The position numbers were made by a program, and so were the translations under genes. From the NCBI RefSeq assembly GCF_016863635.1, contig NZ_BOPG01000024.1, positions 310,001-374,000 on the forward strand: a stretch of 64,000 nt of DNA, read 5' to 3'. Below, one piece after another: positions 8,970 to 15,981 of this stretch. The notes beneath the pieces were generated by a model. It searched no databases. It saw nothing but the letters and a program-made list of their open reading frames with translations, and was not told the origin of the DNA. The DNA comes from Virgisporangium aurantiacum. GTDB taxonomy: Bacteria > Actinomycetota > Actinomycetes > Mycobacteriales > Micromonosporaceae. Numbering within the stretch: position 1 is the stretch's first letter; every line of letters begins with the position of its first letter.

Positions 8970-9007
8970 ATTGGCACAATTGCGGTTGTTTGCGTCCAAA
9001 ACAACCC
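8970..9007 (+). promoter_or_regulatory. Two palindromes in the leader of the phospholipase gene
   Basis: AATTG-gca-CAATT (8970-8982) is a perfect dyad. GGTTGTTT (8985-8992) pairs with AAACAACC (9000-9007) across seven bases. Both are unusually A/T-rich for this genome and lie 14-50 bases before the GTG at 9021. They may be an operator pair, or the second may be a leader hairpin. No regulator gene is adjacent. Confidence 0.45.
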
Positions 9008-9020
9008 AGTGAGGTGCTCG

Positions 9021-9485
9021 GTGTCGCTCCGTCGATACGCGGTCGCGGTCATGATCCTGCTCGGCGTGGCCCTCGCGCCCGCGGCCGCCTCCGCGGCGGA
9101 CTCTCCCGACCGACCGTCCCTGCTGTTGGCCTGGACGAGCGTGGGACCCGACAGCTACCGGGCCTGGGACGCCGCCCGCACGGATCCGGAACGCCGGCGC
9201 GGATACCACTTCGACTGGAGCACCGACTACTGCACGGGCGGCCCCGACCAACCCCACGGCTACGATTTCCGCCTCGCGTGCTGGCGCCACGACTTCGGTT
9301 ACCGCAACTACCGCGCCGGCGGCGGGCTCCGCCCACACAAGGACCGCATCGACGCCGCCTTCTACGCCGACATGATGCGCGTGTGCGACCGCCAACCGTC
9401 CGCCGACCGCCGGGACTGCGCCCGCACCGCCCGCGCCTACCACTGGGCCGTCCGGATCTTCGGCGGCTCGAAGGTCCAGCTTTGA
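9021..9485 (+). CDS. Secreted prokaryotic phospholipase A2
   Basis: About 154 residues with a signal peptide ending in an APAAASAA run. The mature part has the hallmark of actinobacterial phospholipase A2: an aspartate/cysteine segment STDYCTGG, then DFRLACWRHDFGYRNY with the catalytic His-Asp pair and calcium-site residues, and two more cysteines (RVCDRQ, RRDCAR) for disulfides. Characterized relatives in Streptomyces release the sn-2 fatty acid from glycerophospholipids outside the cell. The GTG at 9021 is preferred to the one at 9009 because the sequence TGAGGTG lies just before it. The enzyme stands alone between a kinase gene and a degraded region, with two palindromes in its leader. Confidence 0.9.
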   Translation: MSLRRYAVAVMILLGVALAPAAASAADSPDRPSLLLAWTSVGPDSYRAWDAARTDPERRRGYHFDWSTDYCTGGPDQPHGYDFRLACWRHDFGYRNYRAGGGLRPHKDRIDAAFYADMMRVCDRQPSADRRDCARTARAYHWAVRIFGGSKVQL

Positions 9486-9492
9486 TGCCCGT

Positions 9493-9932
9493 CTACGGTC
9501 TGGGCTTGCGGGCGACGCCGATCAGGTTGTGCAGGACGGGCGTCTCGGTGTCGGTGTCGGGCCGCCACCGCGTCACGTCGACCAGGCCGGGCTCGACGAA
9601 CTCGAGACCGTCGAAGTAGGCGCGGATCTCGGCCGGCGGGTGACGTCGCGGGCCTCCTCGGCCGTCGGCAGGTGCGCGAGGATCCCGGACAGGATGACGG
9701 CCACCGGCCGGTCGAGGTCGAGCGTGCGGGCGGCCTCGGCGAGCACTCGGTCGACGTCGCGGACGTCGGCGTGGACGAAGTCGGTGGCGCCGTCGGGTCC
9801 GCTGGTCAGCAGGGTGCGGGCGTGCGCCTGGACGAGCGGGTCGTAGTCGACGTAGACGATGCGGGCGGTCGGCGTCACCGCCTGCGCCACCTCGTGGGTG
9901 TTGTTCGCGGTGGTCTCGTCGATCGGGCTCAC
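9493..9932 (-). pseudogene. Remnant of an S-adenosyl methyltransferase (Methyltransf_19/DUF574 family) with deletions
   Basis: Reading from the GTG at 9932 (good GAAAGGTGA site), the frame gives NNTHEVAQAV, RIVYVDYDPLV and RPVAVILSGILAHLP, which match the central part of this actinomycete methyltransferase family. The frame then ends in nonsense. In the +1 frame the true C-terminus continues: AEIRAYFDGLEFVEPGLV, then WRPDTDTETPVLHNLIGVARK and a stop at 9493-9495. About 60 residues of the family's normal middle are missing at the junction near 9641-9645. The usual N-terminal 90 or so residues before the nucleotide-binding core are also absent. It is therefore a dead gene with at least two deletions. 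Upstream lies a second damaged gene. Confidence 0.75.
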
Positions 9933-9961
9933 CGCGTCACCTTTCGATAGACGCGCACAGA

Positions 9962-10557
9962 TTACCGTCGATCCGGGTCGCGGAGGGCGACCGCCGCGAC
10001 CACGCCGCACCCCACGAACACCGCGGCGCCGACCGCGACCGGGACGGCGATGTGCACGGTCGCCAGCAGGCCGCCCGCCACCGAGCCGACCACCAGGCCG
10101 AGCAGGCCCAGCACCCGTGTCGCGGCGTTGACCCGGCCGCGGAGGCCGTCCGGCACCAGCGGCTGCCGCAGCGACACCGAGCAGACACCCCAGACCACCG
10201 CGTGCAGGATGTACAGCGCCAGCAGCCCCGCGGCGACCACGGCGTCCGTCGTCACCGACAGTGCGGCCAGCGACGCGGCGCCGAGGCCGAGGCTCGCCAC
10301 GATCGTCCAGCGGTAGCCGATCCGGGCCCGGATCGGGGCGGCCACGGCCGTGCCGGCCAGGCCGCCGAGCGCCGACGCCGCGAGGATCACGCCGTAGCCG
10401 GTGCCGTCGAGGCCGAGCCGCTCGTCGGCGAACAGCACGAGGATCGAGAACGGCACCATGTAGCCGACGCGAGCAACGGCATCGACACGAACGCGAGGCC
10501 GTCGGCCAGGTTGGACATCGCGTTCGCGCTCCACAGCGCCCCGAACCCCCGTGTCAT
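9962..10557 (-). pseudogene. MFS transporter remnant with a large internal deletion
   Basis: From an ATG at 10557 the first frame reads MTRGFGALWSANAMSNLADG and then AFVSMPLLA, the normal start of helix 1 of an MFS drug exporter. Near 10465-10472 the meaningful frame changes, and the sequence resumes as GYMVPFSILVLFADERLGLD and then ASALGGLAGTAVAAP, typical of helix 7 onward. It runs to a normal C-terminus at 9962. Several hundred bases for helices 2-6 are gone and the two halves are out of frame. The C-terminal part alone is unlikely to transport. It sits directly beside the equally damaged methyltransferase, so both may come from one period of local decay. Confidence 0.75.
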
Positions 10558-10563
10558 CCGTGA

Positions 10564-10971
10564 TCAGGTCGGCGGGTCTTCCGCCGGGCCGAGGAGGTCC
10601 CAGCGGTTGCCGGCGAGGTCGAGGAACACCGCGACGCGGCCGTACGGTTCGGCGCGGGGTTGCGTGACGAACGGGACGCCGGCGTCGACCATCCGACCGT
10701 AGGTCGCGTCGAAGTCGTCCACGCGCAGGAAGAATCCGACCCGGCCGGCCGCCTGCTGGCCCACGGCGGCGCGTTGGTCGTCGCCGTCGGCGCGGGCGAG
10801 GAGGATGCCGGTCTGCGCGCCCGGCGGCCGGACGACCACCCACCGCTTGGGCCGCCCGTCGTTGGTGAGCGACGGCACGTCCTCGACGAGGTCGAAGCCG
10901 AGGACGCCCGTGAAGAAGGCGATCGCGGGGTCGTACTCGTCGACGATCAGGGCCACCAGGTCGATCCGCAT
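10564..10971 (-). CDS. VOC (glyoxalase/bleomycin-resistance fold) protein
   Basis: The 135-residue protein has two beta-alpha-beta-beta-beta modules: IDLVALIVDEYDPAIAFFTG and later FFLRVDDFDATYGRMVDAGV, ending in VAVFLDLAGNRWDLL, the common closing motif of VOC proteins with a potential metal ligand before it. Members are metal-dependent dioxygenases, glyoxalases or antibiotic-binding proteins; which one cannot be decided here. It is intact although its downstream neighbour is a pseudogene. TAGGCT ends six bases before the ATG at 10971, implying a leaderless message. The amidase promoter diverges from the same 39-base gap. Confidence 0.85.
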   Translation of the reverse strand: MRIDLVALIVDEYDPAIAFFTGVLGFDLVEDVPSLTNDGRPKRWVVVRPPGAQTGILLARADGDDQRAAVGQQAAGRVGFFLRVDDFDATYGRMVDAGVPFVTQPRAEPYGRVAVFLDLAGNRWDLLGPAEDPPT

Positions 10972-10977
10972 CGCGGA

Positions 10978-11004
10978 AGCCTATGCCGATCATCGCGGTA
11001 CGGT
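10978..11004. promoter_or_regulatory. Back-to-back -10 elements of the divergent VOC and amidase genes
   Basis: On the minus strand TAGGCT (10983 to 10978) ends six bases before the ATG at 10971. On the plus strand TACGGT (10999-11004) ends six bases before the GTG at 11011. Neither gene has a ribosome binding site. The two promoters would share one short regulatory region, so they may compete. Confidence 0.5.
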
Positions 11005-11010
11005 CGGCCG

Positions 11011-12177
11011 GTGACAGCATGGATCACCCGCTTCGATCCGCCTCCCGGTGAGCCGGCGGGGAACGTGGTACGGGTCGCCGTCAAGGATGCCATCGACGTC
11101 GCCGGCAGCGTCACCACGGCCGGGTGCGTGGCGGTCCGGGCCCGGGCCGTCCCCGCGACCGTCGACGCGGCGTGCCTGGCCGGCGTCCGCGCGGACAGGA
11201 CCGCCGTCATCGTGGGCAAGACGACGCTCACGGAGCTCTGCGTCAGCCCGGTCGGCGACAACCCGGTCTTCGGGACCCCGGTCAATCCGCTGGCGCCCGA
11301 TCGCATTCCGGGCGGCTCGTCCAGCGGCAGCGCGGTCGCGGTCGCCGCCGGGGAGGCCGACGTCGCGTTGGGCACCGACACCGGCGGGTCGGTCCGCATT
11401 CCGGCCGCCTGCTGCGGCGTCGTCGGGTTGAAGCCCACCTGGGGGCGGATTCCGACCGCCGGCGTCTGGCCGCTCGCGCCCAGCCTCGACGTCGTCGGTG
11501 CGCTGGCCCGCGACGTCGCCGGGGTCGTGACCGGCATGCGGCTGCTGGAGCCGGGATGGTCGGTCGCCGCCCGCCCGGCCGGCACCGTCGGACGGTTGCG
11601 GTTCGCCGGGGTCGAGGCCGTGGTGGATGAGCGGGTGGACGCGGCGCTGAGCGCCGCCGGTCTCGACGTGTGCGAGGTGGAGCTGCCCGGCTGGGACGCG
11701 ACCGTCGACGCGTTCTACGCGATCATCCTCGGCGAACTGTGGCGCGCCCACCACGGTCTCCTCGACGCCGCGGGGGTGGGCGACCACGTCAATGGCGGCA
11801 TCCGCGTGGGCCGGGCGATCACCGACGAGCGGCTCGACGAGGCGTACTCCGCCCGCCTGGCGTGGCGGGCGGAGCTCACCGCCGTCCTCGAGAATGTCGA
11901 CGTTCTCGCGCTGCCGACGCTCCCGACGCAACCACCGACCCTCGACGACTACGCCCACCACCGGCTGACCGAACTGACCGCGCCGGTCAACCTCGCCGGC
12001 AACCCGGCGCTGTCGATGCCGGTGCCGTCGCCCGGGCTGCCCGTGCCGGTGAGCCTGCAGCTGATCGGGCCGATGGACGGCGAGGACCTGCTCTGCGCCA
12101 CCGCGCTCGCGATCGAGGCGCGGCTCACCCGCCCGGGGCCGGCGATCACTCGCCCGGGGCCAGGACTGATGCCATGA
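11011..12177 (+). CDS. Amidase signature family hydrolase
   Basis: The 388-residue enzyme shows the Ser-cisSer-Lys triad of the amidase signature family: Lys near residue 25 (VKDAID), the Gly/Ser loop GGSSSGSAVA around 101-110 holding the cis-Ser, and GTDTGGSVRIP around 121-131 with the nucleophilic Ser near 127. Members hydrolyse amides or serve as GatA-like subunits. The lack of gatB or gatC neighbours and the short length argue for a stand-alone amidase. The GTG at 11011 follows a TACGGT element by six bases. The 3' end overlaps the convergent beta-lactamase gene by 32 bases. The substrate is unknown. Confidence 0.88.
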   Translation: MTAWITRFDPPPGEPAGNVVRVAVKDAIDVAGSVTTAGCVAVRARAVPATVDAACLAGVRADRTAVIVGKTTLTELCVSPVGDNPVFGTPVNPLAPDRIPGGSSSGSAVAVAAGEADVALGTDTGGSVRIPAACCGVVGLKPTWGRIPTAGVWPLAPSLDVVGALARDVAGVVTGMRLLEPGWSVAARPAGTVGRLRFAGVEAVVDERVDAALSAAGLDVCEVELPGWDATVDAFYAIILGELWRAHHGLLDAAGVGDHVNGGIRVGRAITDERLDEAYSARLAWRAELTAVLENVDVLALPTLPTQPPTLDDYAHHRLTELTAPVNLAGNPALSMPVPSPGLPVPVSLQLIGPMDGEDLLCATALAIEARLTRPGPAITRPGPGLMP

Positions 12178-13042
12178 GCCGGGCCGCGTCGGCGATCAGC
12201 GGGTTCGTGACCGGCGCGTCCTTCGTCGCCTTGGTCGACAGCACCGCCAGCACGACCGGGGTGCCCCGGGTGGTCCAGGCGACGCCGACGTCGTTGGCGG
12301 TGGCGTAGTCGCCGGTGCCGGTCTTGTCGCCGATGACCCAGCCCGACGGCAGGCCGGCGCGGAACCGTGCGGCGCTGGTGGTGTTGCCCTTCAGCCAGGT
12401 GACGAGCTGCTCGCGGTCGCCGCCGGACAGCGCGCCGCCGAGCGTCACGCGCTCGTAGCCGCGGCCGATCGCGTCCGGGGTGGTGGTGTCGCGCAGGTCC
12501 CCGGGGACGGCGGTGTTCAGGTCGGTCTCCCAGCGGTCGAGCCGGCTGACGTCGTCGCCGATCGAGCGGAGGAACCGGGTCAGGCCCGCCGGTCCGCCGA
12601 TCTGGCGGAGCAGCAGGTTGCCGGCGGTGTTGTCGCTGTACTGGATCGCGGCGGCGCAGGCGTCGCCCAGGGCGATGCCGGTGTCGACGTGCTGGCCGGT
12701 GATCGGCGAGTTCGGCAGGATGTCCGCGGGCGGGAAGGCGATCACCGTGTCGAGGCCGGTCCGGGCGCGCAGCACGGCGGCCGCGGCGAGCGCCTTGAAC
12801 GTCGAGCACATCGCGAACCGCTCGTGCGCCCGGTAGGCGACGACCCGGCCGGTCCGGAGGTTGCGGCCGTAGACGCCGAGGCGCGCTTCGTGCGTCTGCT
12901 CGAGCTCGCGGAACCGGGCGTCGAGATCGGTGGGCGCGGCCGTCGCGGGGTGTGCCGCGGCGGACGCGGTGGCGGCGACCACCGAGGTCGCGACGCCGAC
13001 CTTGAGCAGGCCGCGGCGGGTCACAGAAGGTGCGTTGGTCAT
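12146..13042 (-). CDS. Class A beta-lactamase, Tat-exported
   Basis: The 298-residue precursor starts at the ATG at 13042 and carries a twin-arginine signal (TRRGLLKVG at about 8-16) with an Ala-rich cleavage zone. All class A motifs are present: STFK with Ser near residue 80 and Lys near 83, SDN at about 136-138, the omega-loop WETDLN with Glu near 172, and DKTGTG with Lys near 240. An active periplasmic-space or secreted penicillinase is therefore expected. It is transcribed divergently from a LysR regulator whose downstream partner is a second SxxK protein, the same layout as blaL-blaA-blaB of Streptomyces cacaoi. A Cys just before the catalytic Ser (MCSTFK) is noteworthy. Regulation by the LysR protein is inferred from layout. 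Confidence 0.95.
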   Translation of the reverse strand: MTNAPSVTRRGLLKVGVATSVVAATASAAAHPATAAPTDLDARFRELEQTHEARLGVYGRNLRTGRVVAYRAHERFAMCSTFKALAAAAVLRARTGLDTVIAFPPADILPNSPITGQHVDTGIALGDACAAAIQYSDNTAGNLLLRQIGGPAGLTRFLRSIGDDVSRLDRWETDLNTAVPGDLRDTTTPDAIGRGYERVTLGGALSGGDREQLVTWLKGNTTSAARFRAGLPSGWVIGDKTGTGDYATANDVGVAWTTRGTPVVLAVLSTKATKDAPVTNPLIADAARLMASVLAPGE

Positions 13043-13099
13043 GCGCCCAGCCAAACAGGACGCGGGCGATCATGTCCAAGATGCATTATTGAAGGAGCC

Positions 13100-13120
13100 A
13101 TGACTATTTGATATAGATGC
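13100..13120. promoter_or_regulatory. Candidate LysR-type operator between the beta-lactamase and its divergent regulator
   Basis: The 81-base divergent gap is A/T-rich for this genome. It holds a perfect short dyad CTAT (13104-13107), TTGAT, ATAG (13113-13116), which also satisfies a T-N11-A pattern when the flanking bases are counted. GCAT and ATGC sequences flank the block. Position and symmetry fit a LysR-family binding site controlling both directions. Confidence 0.5.
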
Positions 13121-13123
13121 CGG

Positions 13124-14095
13124 GTGGACCTGCTCGCGCACCTCGCCGCGTTCGTCGCGGTGGCCGACGAGGCGAGCTTCTCCCGCGCCGCCGACCGGCT
13201 CGGGATCGCCCAGCCGCTGCTGAGCCGGCGGGTGAAGACCCTCGAGGACCACTTCGGCGCTCCGCTGTTCGACCGTTCGCCCCGGCAGGTCGCCACCACC
13301 GAGTTCGGCCTGCTGCTCCTGCCGTACGCGCACGACGTCCTCGACCGCACCCAGCGGCTGCGGCACGTCGCCCGGTCGGCGCGGGAGTCGGCGGCCCTCG
13401 CGGTCGGCGTCCCCGCGGACTGCGACCCGGCGGCGCTGGCCCGGATCATCCGCGCCGGCACCGACCACGACCTGACGCTGAGCGTCCGCGAACTGCCGCC
13501 GGACGCGCGGGCGGCCGGGATCACGGACGGGTCGCTGGCGTACGCGCTGGTGCGGGTCCCGCCGGAGAACGCGCGGGTGCGGGTGCCGCTGGGGCTCGCG
13601 TCCGGGCCGTCGGAAACCGCGGGACGGTCGCACGCCGTCCACCTCGAAGACCTGCGACCGCGCCGCGGCCGCCCAGCCGACGCGCCGCCCCGCTCGGCGG
13701 CCGTCGTGTCGCCGAGCCGGGCAGCCCCGACGCCGCCGATCCTCACGATGGCCGAGGACGACGTGCCGGCCGGCCGCGACCGGCTCGACCGCGCCGCCGC
13801 CCGGGCCGGCCTGCCGTCGTCGCGGCTGCGGCCGGCCGGATCGTCGGCGTCCGCGCTCGCCGAGACGCTGGCCGGGCGGGCCCTGCTGCTGTGCGCCGCG
13901 CCGTTCGCCCGCCGCCACGGCGCGGCCTGGGCGCCGCTCGCCGACGCGTCCCTGCACCGCGGCTACGACGTCGCGGCGTCGGTGTCCCGCGAGACACCCG
14001 ACTGGCTGGTCGCGGCGCTGGCCGGTGCGGTGGGCGCCGTACGGACCCGTACGGCCGTACGGCACGGTACAGACCGCTTGGCGGCACGCGGATGA
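13124..14095 (+). CDS. LysR-type regulator next to the beta-lactamase (BlaA-like position)
   Basis: The 323-residue protein starts with a classical LysR winged HTH: LAAFVAVADEASFSRAADRL, QPLLSRRVKTLEDHFG and LFDRSPRQV. The effector-binding half is Ala/Arg/Pro-rich and weakly conserved but long enough. It is divergent from the class A beta-lactamase and overlaps the next gene by four bases (ATGA), so it is co-translated with the SxxK partner. In Streptomyces cacaoi the equivalent LysR protein BlaA is needed for beta-lactam induction of blaL; a similar job here is inference from synteny. The middle region (about residues 150-215) is unusually Pro/Arg-rich, so some divergence from functional LysR proteins is possible. 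Confidence 0.85.
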   Translation: MDLLAHLAAFVAVADEASFSRAADRLGIAQPLLSRRVKTLEDHFGAPLFDRSPRQVATTEFGLLLLPYAHDVLDRTQRLRHVARSARESAALAVGVPADCDPAALARIIRAGTDHDLTLSVRELPPDARAAGITDGSLAYALVRVPPENARVRVPLGLASGPSETAGRSHAVHLEDLRPRRGRPADAPPRSAAVVSPSRAAPTPPILTMAEDDVPAGRDRLDRAAARAGLPSSRLRPAGSSASALAETLAGRALLLCAAPFARRHGAAWAPLADASLHRGYDVAASVSRETPDWLVAALAGAVGAVRTRTAVRHGTDRLAARG

Positions 14096-15024
14096 CCGTT
14101 GTACCGACCTTCGTGGCTGGCGACGGTGACCTGCTCGAGGTCGCCGAGTCGATCGCGGCGGACTGGGCGTCGCTCGGGATCCGTGGATCGTTCCTCGCGC
14201 GTGACCTCGACACCGGCGAGCACCTCGGCTTCGACGTCGACGTGCCGGTCCCGCTCGCGTCGGTGATCAAGGTGCCGCTCGCGCTCGTCGTGCTCGACCT
14301 CGTCGCGCGCGGCGACCTCGACGCCGCCCGACCGGTGACCGTCGACCCGGCCGCCGCCAGCGTCGGGCCCACCGGGCTGGCCGCCTTCCGGCACCCGGCC
14401 ACCGTCGCGGTCGGCGACCTGCTGCTCCTGATGCTCGCGGTCAGCGACAACGCCGCCGCCGACACCCTGCTCGACCTCGTTCCCCCGCCCGATGTCGACG
14501 CCCGCCTGCGGGAGTGGGGCTGCACCGGCATCCGCGTCCGGCACCGGCTCAACCGGATGTACGAGTGCGCGGCGGGCGTCTCCGGCAACGACTTCGCGCT
14601 CGCCCTGGAACTCGCCATCCGCGACGAGCGCACCGGCCACCACACCATCGAGACGCTCGACCCGGCCCACGCCAACCTCGGGTCGGCCGCCGCGCTCGTC
14701 GACCTGCTCCAGCGCGTCTGGCGCGACGAGGTCGCCCACCCCGACGCCACGGCCGAACTCCGTCGCCTGATGTCCCAGCAGGTCTTCACCCACCGCCTGG
14801 CCAACGAGCTGCGCGCCGACACCCTTCAGGTCAGCGGCAAGACCGGCACGTTCCTCCACCTCCGCCACGAGATCGGCGTCGTCGAGGCCGAAACCGGCGA
14901 ACGGATCGCCATGGCCGCCCTCACCCGCGCCGACCGCCGCGCCCGCCAGGCGCCCGACATCGACCAGGCCATCGGCACCGCCGCCCGGGATGCCTTCGAG
15001 GCCCTCCGCAACCACGGACCCTGA
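14092..15024 (+). CDS. Cytosolic beta-lactamase-fold protein with SxxK, SDN and KTG (BlaB-like)
   Basis: The 310-residue protein belongs to the penicilloyl serine transferase fold: SVIK with Ser near residue 57, SDN near 118-120 and SGKTGTF with Lys near 250. No export signal is seen; the N-terminus is MTVVPTFVAGDGDLLEVA. No obvious class A omega-loop Glu is in place, so efficient penicillin turnover is doubtful. It is translationally coupled to the LysR gene. In Streptomyces cacaoi, BlaB has the same motifs, is intracellular and membrane-associated, lacks beta-lactamase activity and is required for induction. This protein is the likely counterpart and may sense penicillin or a wall fragment. 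A simple intracellular hydrolase is the alternative. Confidence 0.8.
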   Translation: MTVVPTFVAGDGDLLEVAESIAADWASLGIRGSFLARDLDTGEHLGFDVDVPVPLASVIKVPLALVVLDLVARGDLDAARPVTVDPAAASVGPTGLAAFRHPATVAVGDLLLLMLAVSDNAAADTLLDLVPPPDVDARLREWGCTGIRVRHRLNRMYECAAGVSGNDFALALELAIRDERTGHHTIETLDPAHANLGSAAALVDLLQRVWRDEVAHPDATAELRRLMSQQVFTHRLANELRADTLQVSGKTGTFLHLRHEIGVVEAETGERIAMAALTRADRRARQAPDIDQAIGTAARDAFEALRNHGP

Positions 15025-15146
15025 CGCCTGTTGCAGTGTCCCGATACCACCGCAGAAGGCGTGGCGCTTCGCTGTCGATGAATCGCGGTCAGCGCACCGA
15101 GCGGCTGGCCCGACGAGCCCACGGGGCAAGGAAGGTGCGGGTCAGA

Positions 15147-15178
15147 TTTATCGGCATCCCGGTTTATCGGCATCCCGG
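15147..15178 (+). repeat. Perfect 16-bp tandem direct repeat in the convergent gap
   Basis: TTTATCGGCATCCCGG occurs twice head to tail with no spacer, inside the 272-base gap between the BlaB-like gene and the TetR gene. Both genes point into this gap. Nothing else was recognised in it, apart from short spurious frames. The repeat could be a protein binding site or a replication-slippage duplication. Confidence 0.6.
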
Positions 15179-15296
15179 TGAACCGATCCATTCCTCGAAC
15201 GGGTGACCGACTCCGAACCAGGAGCTGTGCCAGACCGTCCATAGTGGAGCGACGGGTGACGCCGGCCGCGTGGGCCAGTGAGGACGGGGCAGCGGA

Positions 15297-15884
15297 TCAA
15301 TAGTCCGTCGGGGGCGGGTGCGGTAGGGCATGCGCGCCCTCCGGGCGCAGGCCGTCGAAGATGATGGCGAGGTACCGGCGCCACAGGTCGGGTGGGGCGT
15401 TCGGGACGTAGGTGGTCACGTAGTTCGGCGCGCACATCAGCAGGATCACGTCGGCGCCGGTGACGTCCGTCCGGACCGCGCCGTGCTCCCGCGCCCGGTC
15501 GACCAGCCGGTGCACGGTGTCGAACATCCGGGTGCGGGCCTCGGTGACGTCGGTGGTCAGCGCGCTGTGCAGGAACGTCAGGTCGCGTTGCTGCCGCTGG
15601 TGGGCGGCCACGGTGAGGAACTCCAGCAGCGCGTCACCGGCGTCGGGGGCGTCGAGCAGCCGCTCGCCGGCGGTGGTGAGCTCGTCGATCCGGTCGAGGA
15701 CGATCGCCGCCAGCAGGTCCTCCTTCGTCGCGAAATGCCGGAACACCGTCCCCTTGCCGAGGCCGGCCCGCCGGGCGATGTCGGCGACCGACGCGTCCAG
15801 GCCGCGTTCGGCGAACTCGTCCGCGGCGGCGGCCAGGAGGAGGCGACGGTTGCGCGCCGCGTCGGTTCTGAGGGGACGGGTCAC
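15297..15884 (-). CDS. TetR-family repressor, divergent from a quinone oxidoreductase
   Basis: The 195-residue regulator has the TetR HTH at residues 10-57: LLLAAAADEFAERGLDASVA followed by IARRAGLGKGTVFRHFATKE. The ligand domain follows with IVLDRIDELTTAGERLLD. The GTG start at 15884 lies six bases after a TAGGGT element, suggesting a leaderless message. Two copies of a GACCG-N2-CGGTC operator lie in the divergent gap, one overlapping each promoter region. The most likely target is therefore itself and the adjacent oxidoreductase, with derepression by a small electrophilic or aromatic ligand. The ligand is unknown. Confidence 0.92.
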   Translation of the reverse strand: MTRPLRTDAARNRRLLLAAAADEFAERGLDASVADIARRAGLGKGTVFRHFATKEDLLAAIVLDRIDELTTAGERLLDAPDAGDALLEFLTVAAHQRQQRDLTFLHSALTTDVTEARTRMFDTVHRLVDRAREHGAVRTDVTGADVILLMCAPNYVTTYVPNAPPDLWRRYLAIIFDGLRPEGAHALPHPPPTDY

Positions 15885-15902
15885 GCGGCGACCCTAGCAA
15901 GT

Positions 15903-15958
15903 TGACCGCCCGGTCCGCTTTTGCTAGCGTCCCCCGCGAAACATGACCGCCCGGTCCG
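15903..15958. promoter_or_regulatory. Two TetR-type operators and the oxidoreductase promoter
   Basis: A 15-base sequence, TGACCGCCCGGTCCG, occurs twice (15903-15917 and 15944-15958). Each copy contains the inverted repeat GACCG-CC-CGGTC. The first overlaps the -35 element TTGACC (15902-15907). A 17-base spacer leads to the -10 element TAGCGT (15925-15930). The second operator lies 14-28 bases downstream of the -10. This is a clear repressor-controlled promoter reading toward the oxidoreductase. Confidence 0.75.
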
Positions 15959-15981
15959 TTTCAGCGAAAGAGGAGACGACG

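Noticed and set aside
9573-10010. Intact small protein in the methyltransferase remnant
   Set aside because: Its last third is out of frame with the family C-terminus, which is readable in the next frame to 9493.
13100-13111. Three-codon reading frame ATG-ACT-ATT-TGA as a leader peptide for the LysR gene
   Set aside because: It overlaps the probable operator and is too short to judge; no attenuation structure is visible.
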